From Elusimicrobiota bacterium (GTDB lineage: Bacteria > CG03 > SLGR01 > PWQF01): 5,345 bases of DNA. This document shows, piece after piece, positions 1 through 5,345 of the stretch (positions are counted from its first letter, which is position 1; the number at the start of each line of letters is the position of its first letter). The stretch is taken from NCBI GenBank assembly GCA_003558145.1, contig PWMP01000116.1:1-5345 (forward strand), given 5' to 3'. Position numbers and translations under genes: made by a program. The notes under the pieces were generated by a model, which saw only the letters and a program-made list of their open reading frames with translations, made no database searches and was not told the DNA's origin.

Positions 1-551
1 AGCTTTATTCCGGTTTTGCCGTTAAATATATGATGAGAACCAGGGTGGAAAAAACAAGACGCAGTATAATGGAAATAGAAGAAGTTCTTGAAGAACTGGA
101 AGACCAGGACTTTGAGCCGGGAACTGGAATTGGGTTTGACCTTGGATTATACTATGATATATCTACCAGGTGGAGCGTTGCGTTTACTGTCAGGGACTTT
201 CTAGGGTCAACCATAGAGTATCCGGACGGTGAAAAGGACGAGATATCCGCCCGGATAGATTTAGGTGCAGCATATACTCCTCACAGGAGAATTGAACTTG
301 CTGCAGACCTCAGGGATATTAAATTCGATGACTTTACCGATGCTTCTTTTTTCACCAAACTGCATCTGGGATGCCAATTCCATCTCAGCAGGGTTTTTAA
401 ACTGCGCGGCGGCCTGTACCAGGGATATCCGACAGCCGGTTTCGGGATAGGGAGTGCCATAAACTATGCGTTTTACGGGCGTGAGCTTGGTGAGTATGCG
501 GGGGATGACCCTCAGCTGAGCCATACGCTCGCGTTTGTCCTCAGGTTCTAA
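1..551 (+). CDS. Outer-membrane beta-barrel protein, C-terminal part (PorV/PorQ- or TraF-like), 5'-truncated
   Basis: The frame is open from the left edge (first full codon at 3) to TAA at 549-551, so only the last 182 residues are seen. The ATG pair at 30-35 is internal, since coding-like residues (LYSGFAVKY) precede it. Near the start of the visible part is a charged Glu-rich helix-like loop (VEKTRRSIMEIEEVLEELED). It is followed by alternating amphipathic beta-strands with small or aromatic residues: GIGFDLGLYYDIS, SARIDLGAAYTP, IELAADLRDI, KLHLGCQFHL, FKLRGGLYQGYPTAGFGIG. The last strand, HTLAFVLRF, ends in Phe, as expected of a BamA-recognised beta-signal. The DLG-x-Y, AADLRD and LRxGxxQGYPTAGxG patterns resemble PorV/PorQ- and TraF-like barrels known from T9SS-bearing and related diderms. 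That family assignment is inference from memory of the family pattern. Its stop overlaps the lptG stop tail to tail. It could equally be another FadL-like barrel. Confidence 0.72.
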   Translation, partial: LYSGFAVKYMMRTRVEKTRRSIMEIEEVLEELEDQDFEPGTGIGFDLGLYYDISTRWSVAFTVRDFLGSTIEYPDGEKDEISARIDLGAAYTPHRRIELAADLRDIKFDDFTDASFFTKLHLGCQFHLSRVFKLRGGLYQGYPTAGFGIGSAINYAFYGRELGEYAGDDPQLSHTLAFVLRF

Positions 552-1633
552 AAAATACGGGCGGTTTTCATCATAGCCAGGCTTATAATCAGGAATATTA
601 TATTTGCCGACCATGCAGCAATCATTGGATGTAAAACACCCCCGACTCCAATAGCGCGCCCTACTGTTATAGATCCCCAGTAAAGAAAAGAGATAAGAAG
701 GGCAATAAAAAACCCCGCTGTTCTGCTTTTCATTCCTCCCCAAAGGGCGAGTGGTATTCCGAGTATAAATATTATTGTGTTGGAAAATGGAAAGGATATC
801 TTATGATGCAGAATAACCCGGTGTCTTCTTGAAGACAAACCTCCTTTTTCAATTCTGCGGGTATGCCTGAGAAGGTTTATAAAACCCATACTTTCAGGAT
901 TTTCTTCAACTTTTTCAAAATTAACCGGAGTTTCGGGAAGTTCAGATTTGATCTCATCAAATTCCATAAATGAAATTGATTGGCCGTCATCAGGAGAGAA
1001 TTTTCTTATAGTTCCGTTATAAAGTTTCCATATTCCGTTGCTGTATACGGTGCGTTCAGCGGTAATCCGGGAAGATTCTCTTGTTGTACCCTTAAAAAAT
1101 TCTATCAGCTTCATTCCGTAAAGAGTATCTTCTGAAATTTTTTCAATGAAGTAAAAACGGTCTCCTGCCGCCGCATAGGAAAAATTTTCTCTTGCATCGT
1201 CAGCTTCGCGGGGCTCCCTGCCCCGTATAATTCGAAAAAGATCCTCTGCTTTTCTGTTTGCTGACGGGACCACAGTTTCATTTATTAAGAGGGAGGACAT
1301 GCTTATAAGAATAGATATTAAAACAAGGGGTGTAAGAGCTTTAAGTATGCTTATCCCGGAACTTCCGATAGCTGTTATTTCACCGTGTCTTTTAAGGGAT
1401 CCGAGAGAAAAAAGGACTGCCAGCAGGGTAGCTACCGGCATAACCATCACAACCCAGTTAGGTGTCCTGTTTAAAAAGTATACTGCCAGCATATCTATAG
1501 GCGGTTTCTGATCCAGGAAGGTATGCATATAATCAAAAAAATGCGTTACTATCATAAGAATAAGAAAAGCAGCCAGAGCCGCAAAGAAGGGCTTAACGAA
1601 AGAATGTACCAGGTATTTCTGTATTAACTTCAC
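548..1633 (-). CDS. lptG: LPS export ABC transporter permease LptG
   Basis: One of the two inner-membrane permease subunits of LptB2FG, which extracts LPS from the inner membrane and passes it to the LptC-LptA bridge. It is 361 residues (E. coli LptG has 360). The layout is the family's: three N-terminal membrane segments at about 14-32, 58-80 and 97-118, then a periplasmic beta-jellyroll of about 150 residues, then three C-terminal segments at about 280-300, 305-327 and 337-357. The cytoplasmic loop motif GEITAIGSSGIS (84-95) and the KISFPFSNTIIFILGIPLAL re-entry segment (278-297) are typical of the YjgP/YjgQ family. The start is GTG at 1633-1631. It overlaps the upstream lptF stop as GTGA, with no obvious Shine-Dalgarno of its own, so translation is probably coupled to lptF. 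LptF versus LptG is decided by gene order and similarity in feel; the family itself is near certain. The TAG stop overlaps the convergent barrel gene by 4 bp. Confidence 0.93.
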   Translation of the reverse strand: MKLIQKYLVHSFVKPFFAALAAFLILMIVTHFFDYMHTFLDQKPPIDMLAVYFLNRTPNWVVMVMPVATLLAVLFSLGSLKRHGEITAIGSSGISILKALTPLVLISILISMSSLLINETVVPSANRKAEDLFRIIRGREPREADDARENFSYAAAGDRFYFIEKISEDTLYGMKLIEFFKGTTRESSRITAERTVYSNGIWKLYNGTIRKFSPDDGQSISFMEFDEIKSELPETPVNFEKVEENPESMGFINLLRHTRRIEKGGLSSRRHRVILHHKISFPFSNTIIFILGIPLALWGGMKSRTAGFFIALLISFLYWGSITVGRAIGVGGVLHPMIAAWSANIIFLIISLAMMKTARIF

Positions 1634-2721
1634 CGGTTAAAACTTACAGCAATCATTACGGCACCCAGCCCCCCCATTATAAAATTCGGTATCCAGACTC
1701 CGAGCCATGGAGCTATATCCCCGTTAAAGGCAAGTTTGATTCCGCCTGTCATAAGAAAATAGTATATAGCAATAACAGCTACGCTGAGGCCTATTCCTAT
1801 CGTTTTTCCTTTGACTTCCGCCCTGAGCCCCAGCGGTATGCCGCACAGAACAAGCGCCAGCGCTGCGCCGGCCAGAGCACCGCGGATATGCAGGTGAGCG
1901 GTCACGGTCTTTGTAGGCAGTCCTCTTTCTTTAAGCCTGCTTATTTCTTCTTTCATTTCAGCGTAGCTTTTCGACTCAAGGTTTTTACTTACGCTGATAT
2001 CTTCCTCTGTTCTGTGTATTGTTATTGAGTATTCTTGAAATTCTACGCTGCTCAATATTTCCGGCCTGCCTGTCGGCTGATGACGTATGACTCCGTCATA
2101 AAGCATTAAAACAAGAGAGCTGTCCTTTTCTGTTTTCCATATTCCTCTCCGTGCGGAAATAAACATTTCGGGCTCCTGGGAGTCAGCAGGTTTATTAATC
2201 ATCACTTCAGTCAGAGTTTGCCGCCTGTGATTAACGGAATGCGCCATCAGTGTATATTCTCCAATTTCTACCTGTGTTCCCTCTTCAATCTGGATAGCAG
2301 GTTCCCTGTAGGCCAGGTGGGTGAACCGGTAGCGAAAAGCGTAATTGCTTGCGGGTGCTATATGGTAGTTAAAGGGTATCATTATAAGGGCTATTATAAG
2401 AGCGGCGCCGACAGCTGGCCTTATTATAGGGTAGATTGAATTGCCCGATGTTCGGATGGCGGTTATTTCCCTGTCAGAAGCCATTTTTCCGAAGGTTATT
2501 ACGCTGGCAGCGGCGGCGGACATAGGTACTGTAAGAACTAGGATGGTAGGAAGAGAATATAAAATCAGTATAAATATTTCACCGGCCCCGACTCCTTTTG
2601 TAAGAACAATTTCAACCATCTGGAAAAGTCTTTCCATTATAAGTATAAAGGAGAAAAGAAACAGGCTGATGGCCAGTGTCGGCAAAAACATTTTTAAGGT
2701 ATAGGCGGTTAAAATTTTCAT
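1630..2721 (-). CDS. lptF: LPS export ABC transporter permease LptF
   Basis: The second permease of the LptB2FG LPS exporter, first gene of a two-gene minus-strand operon with lptG. It is 363 residues (E. coli LptF has 366). N-terminal membrane segments lie at about 11-32, 50-77 and 97-118, the periplasmic jellyroll domain at about 125-250, and C-terminal segments at about 279-299, 306-326 and 337-360. The motif SDREITAIRTSGNS (82-95) between segments 2 and 3 is the conserved cytoplasmic coupling region that contacts the LptB ATPase in this family. ERLFQMVEIVLTKGV (30-44) is also typical of YjgP/YjgQ proteins. The ATG at 2721-2719 gives the normal family N-terminus (MKILTAYTLKMFLP). I see no Shine-Dalgarno upstream of it; the preceding bases are AT-rich and include TATAAT touching the ATG. 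The partner ATPase gene lptB is not in the window. Confidence 0.93.
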   Translation of the reverse strand: MKILTAYTLKMFLPTLAISLFLFSFILIMERLFQMVEIVLTKGVGAGEIFILILYSLPTILVLTVPMSAAAASVITFGKMASDREITAIRTSGNSIYPIIRPAVGAALIIALIMIPFNYHIAPASNYAFRYRFTHLAYREPAIQIEEGTQVEIGEYTLMAHSVNHRRQTLTEVMINKPADSQEPEMFISARRGIWKTEKDSSLVLMLYDGVIRHQPTGRPEILSSVEFQEYSITIHRTEEDISVSKNLESKSYAEMKEEISRLKERGLPTKTVTAHLHIRGALAGAALALVLCGIPLGLRAEVKGKTIGIGLSVAVIAIYYFLMTGGIKLAFNGDIAPWLGVWIPNFIMGGLGAVMIAVSFNR

Positions 2722-2772
2722 ATTATATATTAAGCAGGCATTTTTCTTGCAATTTTGAAATTTTTTATTGTC

Positions 2773-2800
2773 TTAAAAAGAGCCTTTTTGGTTCTTTTAA
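2773..2800. repeat. Imperfect hairpin/dyad in the divergent intergenic region
   Basis: The left arm TTAAAAAGAGCC (2773-2784) can pair with the right arm GGTTCTTTTAA (2790-2800) around a TTTTT loop, allowing one bulged A and one G-U pair. It lies upstream of lptF on the minus strand. It could be a leader hairpin or an operator. It is not followed by a clean T-run on either strand, so I do not call it a terminator. AT-rich arms of this kind can arise by chance. Confidence 0.35.
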
Positions 2801-2865
2801 TATTTTCCAAGGAGATTCGATATTTTTTATTATATAATTTTTGACTTGAAAAGTAAAAATGTAAG

Positions 2866-2888
2866 TTGAAATTATACCTCTATTTCAA
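2866..2888. promoter_or_regulatory. Operator-like inverted repeat inside the predicted promoter
   Basis: TTGAAAT (2866-2872) and ATTTCAA (2882-2888) form a perfect 7-bp inverted repeat with a 9-bp spacer. The left arm contains the -35 hexamer and the right arm ends just before the -10. A dimeric repressor bound there would occlude RNA polymerase. No regulator family is recognised from the sequence. Confidence 0.3.
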
Positions 2889-2895
2889 TTATAAT
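2866..2895 (+). promoter_or_regulatory. Predicted sigma70-type promoter for the sprA-like gene
   Basis: A -35 box TTGAAA (2866-2871) and a perfect -10 TATAAT (2890-2895) are separated by 18 bp, which predicts a start of transcription near 2902-2904 and a leader of about 125 nt. A second TATAAT follows immediately at 2897-2902 but lacks a matching -35. The surroundings are very AT-rich, so chance matches are a real concern; the spacing and the perfect -10 are what support it. Confidence 0.5.
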
Positions 2896-2924
2896 TTATA
2901 ATTAGAATGTAAAATTTTCTTTTG

Positions 2925-2998
2925 TTATCTTCCCGACGCGTCCTAAACCCGGGTTGGCAGGCCAAAGAAACTTTTCAAGGAAAAAAGGAAGAAGATAA
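2925..2998 (+). promoter_or_regulatory. Potentially structured 5' leader of the sprA-like mRNA
   Basis: TTATCTTC (2925-2932) and GAAGATAA (2991-2998) are perfect complements and could close a long-range stem. The enclosed 58 nt include a GC-rich island at 2933-2966 (about two thirds GC within a strongly AT-rich gap). The island has three nested self-complementary elements: GACGCGTC (2935-2942), AACCCGGGTT (2946-2955) and TTGGCAGGCCAA (2954-2965). The last two overlap and so are mutually exclusive. It does not match a riboswitch consensus that I know. Confidence 0.35.
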
Positions 2999-3005
2999 GA
3001 ATATA

Positions 3006-3029
3006 ATGTATATAGGTGAGGTCTGTTAA
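3006..3029 (+). other. Possible 7-codon upstream ORF overlapping the sprA-like start
   Basis: ATG at 3006 opens a frame encoding MYIGEVC and stops with TAA at 3027-3029. The last A of that stop is the first base of the ATT proposed as the sprA-like start, giving a TAATT junction. Ribosomes finishing here would be positioned to restart, as in TAATG coupling. The micro-ORF itself has only a weak, distant purine stretch (GGAAGAAG from 2987) as a ribosome site, so its translation is uncertain. Confidence 0.3.
3018..3022 (+). promoter_or_regulatory. Shine-Dalgarno that decides the ATT start of the sprA-like gene
   Basis: GAGGT at 3018-3022 matches five bases of the canonical AGGAGGT and sits 6 nt before the ATT at 3029-3031. 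The only conventional alternative start in frame, TTG at 3056, has no such site at a usable distance. Confidence 0.6.
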
Positions 3030-3115
3030 TTAAAATAAAAAGTATAAGAAAATATTTGACGGCGCTTTTTTGTGTTTTTGCTCTGCTTGCTTCAGTAGCG
3101 CCGGGACTTAAGGCT
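3029..3115 (+). other. Predicted Sec signal peptide of the SprA-like protein
   Basis: The n-region carries five basic residues (K2, K4, R7, K8 and, near the cleavage site, K28), the h-region LTALFCVFALLASVA spans residues 10-24, and PGLKA ends in a small residue suited to signal peptidase I, leaving a mature N-terminus LNLIDDD. The Cys at 15 is buried in the h-region without a lipobox, so lipoprotein processing is not expected. Confidence 0.7.
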
Positions 3116-5345
3116 CTTAATCTTATTGATGATGATGCCCTTGATTATTTTGACTCTGATCAAAAGGAAAGGGAAGAAATTGATGATTTTGACAGGGCTC
3201 TTGACATATATAATCTTGAATTTGACCGTGAACTTTTTGACAGAATAAGAAGAGAAAAGGACGAAGATATATATGTCGGCCCCGATGCTGACGATATAAT
3301 TGATTTAATCGATGCATATCCTGATAGGCCTTCCGTTGCAGATTACCCCGCGGCCATGCCTGAACTTCCGTATGAAGCCCGTCTTCAGATAACCGGAAGA
3401 AAGTCGATAGCGCTTAAAACAGGACATTCCTTCTGGCTGGGAGATGAAGAAGAAAGAACTCTCACCGGAAATCCTCCCGGACTTTTAAGGGGCTTTGAGA
3501 TGGACCAGGAACTACGGGTCCGCATACAGGGTCAGGTAGGAGACAAAATTACAGTTGACGTGAACTACGACGACACTAAGCCCGCTTATGATGAGTCCGC
3601 GAGGCGTATCTCGGTAGTATACAAAGGATACCCGGATGAAATAATACAGGAGGCGGCTTTCGGGGACATAACACTCTCCCTTCCGCGAACACATTTTATA
3701 GGATATTCCAGAAGCGTTTTCGGGGCCAGAGTCAAGGGACGTTATCGAAACCTTGATTTTATAGCTATTGCTTCACAGACAAAGGGAAGGACTGAAGTCA
3801 AGGAATTTACCGGTGATACAACTTTTACCAGGCGGGATATAAGGGATATCGGCTATATAAGGCGCCGGCATTACAGCATCGATGTAGATACTGCGGTGAA
3901 TCATCTTCCGATAGTACCCGGTTCGGTGGAAGTGTTTGTCCGTGACGGTTCAAGCGAAACCGGAGACAAGATAGATGTAAAATATCTTTCGGGGACGATT
4001 TACGAAGATTATTTTGTGAGGCTTGTTGCCGGGAGGGATTTTACGGTAGACCACGAAAGCGGAATTTTGACTTTTTCATCCTCACTTTCCAGGCATTATA
4101 TAACGGCAGTGAGGTTTACGGGCAGCAAAGGCAAGGTCGGAGAGACCTACCCGGTTATTTTTGCGGATGAGGACCGTCAGGGGGGAGAAATAGTTGACAA
4201 ATACGAGAGGAAAAACTTTTATAGTCTTGGCGCATCAAGAATATCAAGAGATGACTTTGTCATAAGGTTTCTTGACACCAATAGAAAAACTGTTACTCCG
4301 CCCGAGCCCGATTATACAGTTGATTATGACCGCGGCATACTTGAGTTTACACATAAAATGCCGTTTGATCCTAATGACCAAAAGGGGATATACGACACCC
4401 GTGACCCCCAGCACAAGTATATAATCTATGTTGAGTTTAAAAGCAGGATAAGACAGTATTTTCTCCGTCCTAATATTGTAAGGGGCAGTGAGCGGATAGT
4501 AATGGACGGAAGGGTTTTAAACCGCAATACGGATTACATAATAGATTACCCGTCCGGTTTTATAACCTTTCTCCGTCCGGAAGAAATAGATGAAACAACA
4601 ACAATAAGGGCCACTTACGAGTATATGCCTTTTGGAATAGCCCAGCAGGAGACTCTTGTAGGCCTGCGGCTTGATTATAGATTCTCCCGTAATCTTTCGA
4701 TGGGAGGTACTCTGCTTTATAATTTTGCCGCTGCGGAAAAAGGAATACCCAGGGTAGGCCAGACGCCCCAGAGCGCGTTGGTCCTGGGCAGCAATGTTGA
4801 CCTGACAATACCGACGGGCCGATGGAATCCTTTTCCTACACGTATAAGCGCCGAAGTTGCGCGCAGTGAGATGAATCCAAACACTATAGGCAAAGCAATG
4901 ATAGACGATATGGACGGAATACGCATTACCCGCAGCGTATCTTTAAGGCCAGATTTGTGGCAGATAGCTGCTACTCCTTCCGACAAGGTGGCCAGCCCTT
5001 CCTGGATAGACCTTGAAGAGGATGACGATAAATATCTCAGTGACATAAATCCTAACGTATCCAGGGATGAAGATGAAAGAGTCTGGGTTGTGGAAGTGGA
5101 TTATGATATCCCTGGTTCCGATAAAAGCTGGTCTGCTCCTGAGATATCAATTGTAAATTCTATTTCAAGAACCGGAATAGACTTGGGTGATATGGAAAAA
5201 ATACAGCTTTGGTTCAAAGGCAATTTAACCGGAGCTGAACTGGATATTGATTTTGGAGTTATTTCGGAAGACGCTGACTTAACAGGCACAATAAAACCGG
5301 AACCCGAAAATATTGAAGACAGCAGAATTGAAGGTTGGCAGTATG
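3029..5345 (+). CDS. sprA: SprA/Sov-like T9SS outer-membrane translocon, N-terminal part, 3'-truncated
   Basis: The frame stays open for 772 codons to the right edge; SprA/Sov proteins reach about 2,400-2,500 residues, so roughly a third is visible. SprA is the giant outer-membrane barrel through which T9SS cargo leaves the periplasm. Residues 1-29 form a textbook signal peptide: basic KIKSIRK, hydrophobic core 10-24, cleavage after GLKA. An acidic Asp/Glu-rich stretch (about 32-105) follows. SprA-type motifs, recalled from the family, then appear in order: QVGDKI (169-174), YKGYPDEIIQ (198-207), IGYSRSVFGARVKG (224-237), MIDDMDG (624-630) with LWQIAATP (643-650), and FGVISED (742-748), like the family's IDDFEG, W-x-LASTP and LG-x-ISED. 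A DY-x-VDY-xx-G-I-x-F strand motif recurs three times. The frame has no ATG near its start. ATT at 3029 is favoured by the Shine-Dalgarno and by the complete signal peptide; TTG at 3056 would remove the basic n-region. A sequencing error at the start codon remains possible. Confidence 0.85.
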   Translation, partial: MKIKSIRKYLTALFCVFALLASVAPGLKALNLIDDDALDYFDSDQKEREEIDDFDRALDIYNLEFDRELFDRIRREKDEDIYVGPDADDIIDLIDAYPDRPSVADYPAAMPELPYEARLQITGRKSIALKTGHSFWLGDEEERTLTGNPPGLLRGFEMDQELRVRIQGQVGDKITVDVNYDDTKPAYDESARRISVVYKGYPDEIIQEAAFGDITLSLPRTHFIGYSRSVFGARVKGRYRNLDFIAIASQTKGRTEVKEFTGDTTFTRRDIRDIGYIRRRHYSIDVDTAVNHLPIVPGSVEVFVRDGSSETGDKIDVKYLSGTIYEDYFVRLVAGRDFTVDHESGILTFSSSLSRHYITAVRFTGSKGKVGETYPVIFADEDRQGGEIVDKYERKNFYSLGASRISRDDFVIRFLDTNRKTVTPPEPDYTVDYDRGILEFTHKMPFDPNDQKGIYDTRDPQHKYIIYVEFKSRIRQYFLRPNIVRGSERIVMDGRVLNRNTDYIIDYPSGFITFLRPEEIDETTTIRATYEYMPFGIAQQETLVGLRLDYRFSRNLSMGGTLLYNFAAAEKGIPRVGQTPQSALVLGSNVDLTIPTGRWNPFPTRISAEVARSEMNPNTIGKAMIDDMDGIRITRSVSLRPDLWQIAATPSDKVASPSWIDLEEDDDKYLSDINPNVSRDEDERVWVVEVDYDIPGSDKSWSAPEISIVNSISRTGIDLGDMEKIQLWFKGNLTGAELDIDFGVISEDADLTGTIKPEPENIEDSRIEGWQY
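4037..4570 (+). repeat. Three copies of a 13-residue DY-x-VDY-xx-G-I-x-F motif in the SprA-like protein
   Basis: The copies are DFTVDHESGILTF (residues 337-349), DYTVDYDRGILEF (428-440) and DYIIDYPSGFITF (502-514). They begin at 4037, 4310 and 4532 and are spaced 91 and 74 residues apart. They share Asp-aromatic-x-Val/Ile-Asp-His/Tyr-x-x-Gly-Ile/Phe-x-x-Phe and probably mark a repeated strand-turn-strand unit in the periplasmic or barrel-entry region. Confidence 0.6.

Larger units (their letters stand above)
2722..3028. other. AT-rich divergent intergenic region between lptF and the sprA-like gene
   Basis: This stretch carries no substantial gene. It separates minus-strand lptF from the plus-strand sprA-like gene and so must hold both promoters. 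It contains a dyad at 2773-2800, a plus-strand sigma70-like promoter at 2866-2895, a GC-rich leader segment at 2933-2966 flanked by an inverted repeat, a micro-ORF at 3006-3029 and a Shine-Dalgarno at 3018-3022. On the minus strand I could not find a convincing -35/-10 pair for lptF at a usable distance. Confidence 0.8.

Noticed and set aside
30..35. ATG at 30 as the true start of the left gene
   Set aside because: The frame is open to the window edge and encodes plausible barrel strand residues before this point, and a 173-residue barrel without a signal peptide is unlikely.
511..520. CTCAGCTGAG palindrome as a terminator for lptG
   Set aside because: It lies inside the coding part of the convergent gene, has no loop-and-stem of useful size and is not followed by a T-run on either strand.
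261..743. Open frame of 160 codons on the minus strand across the barrel gene and lptG ends
   Set aside because: It is antisense to the beta-barrel gene and out of frame with lptG. Its translation is a low-complexity mixture with no domain, and both overlapped genes are well supported.
2829..2838. ATTATATAAT palindrome as a binding site
   Set aside because: Short AT-only palindromes are expected by chance in this composition and nothing in its position supports it.
2933..2998. c-di-GMP (GEMM-I) riboswitch
   Set aside because: CCTAAACC and CGGGTT superficially recall GEMM-I, but the first helix, the GNRA loop with its receptor and the ACGCAAAGCC core are absent and the segment is too short.
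2722..3028. Bacteroidota-type promoter (TTTG then TAnnTTTG)
   Set aside because: No properly spaced pair was found on either strand; TAATTTTTG near 2836-2842 is one base off the motif spacing.
3056..3058. TTG at 3056 as the start of the sprA-like gene
   Set aside because: It has no Shine-Dalgarno at a usable distance and would strip the basic n-region, leaving a poor signal peptide.
4560..5046. Minus-strand open frames within the sprA-like gene (4560-4808, 4717-5046 and similar at 3123-3317, 3512-3694, 5101-5289)
   Set aside because: They are shadows of a long, continuous coding frame with family motifs; none has a recognisable domain or ribosome site.

Overview
The window reads as a diderm (outer-membrane-bearing) bacterium. 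It carries the LPS-export permease pair LptF/LptG, the C-terminal part of an outer-membrane beta-barrel protein, and the N-terminal third or so of a very large exported protein. That large protein carries hallmarks of SprA/Sov, the outer-membrane translocon of the type IX secretion system (T9SS). Base composition is moderately AT-rich, with heavy use of ATA (Ile) and AGG/AGA (Arg) codons. One gene has a clear Shine-Dalgarno and an E. coli-like -35/-10 promoter, and I see no Bacteroidota-type TAnnTTTG promoter. The SprA-like sequence is also diverged from the Bacteroidota members I can recall. My inference is an uncultivated FCB-type or related candidate-phylum lineage; the window cannot fix the phylum.

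Layout: (1) 1-551, plus strand: the 3' end of a beta-barrel gene with PorV/PorQ- or TraF-like sequence character, open at the left edge. (2) 548-1633 and 1630-2721, minus strand: lptG and lptF. lptF is upstream, and the lptG GTG start overlaps the lptF TGA stop by 4 bp (GTGA). The lptG stop overlaps the stop of gene 1 tail to tail. (3) 2722-3028: a roughly 307-bp AT-rich divergent intergenic region. It holds a promoter for the rightward gene with an inverted repeat inside it, a GC-rich potentially structured leader, a 7-codon upstream ORF and a Shine-Dalgarno. (4) 3029-5345, plus strand: the sprA-like gene, at least 772 codons, running off the right edge. Its best-supported start codon is an AUU.

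Functional reading: all four genes serve the cell envelope. LptF/LptG form the inner-membrane permease core that lifts LPS onto the Lpt bridge. The SprA-like protein would be a giant outer-membrane conduit for T9SS cargo. The left-hand barrel may be a PorV-like partner or an unrelated outer-membrane protein. The most unusual points are a T9SS translocon homologue placed divergently from lptFG, and its apparent AUU start behind an overlapping micro-ORF.
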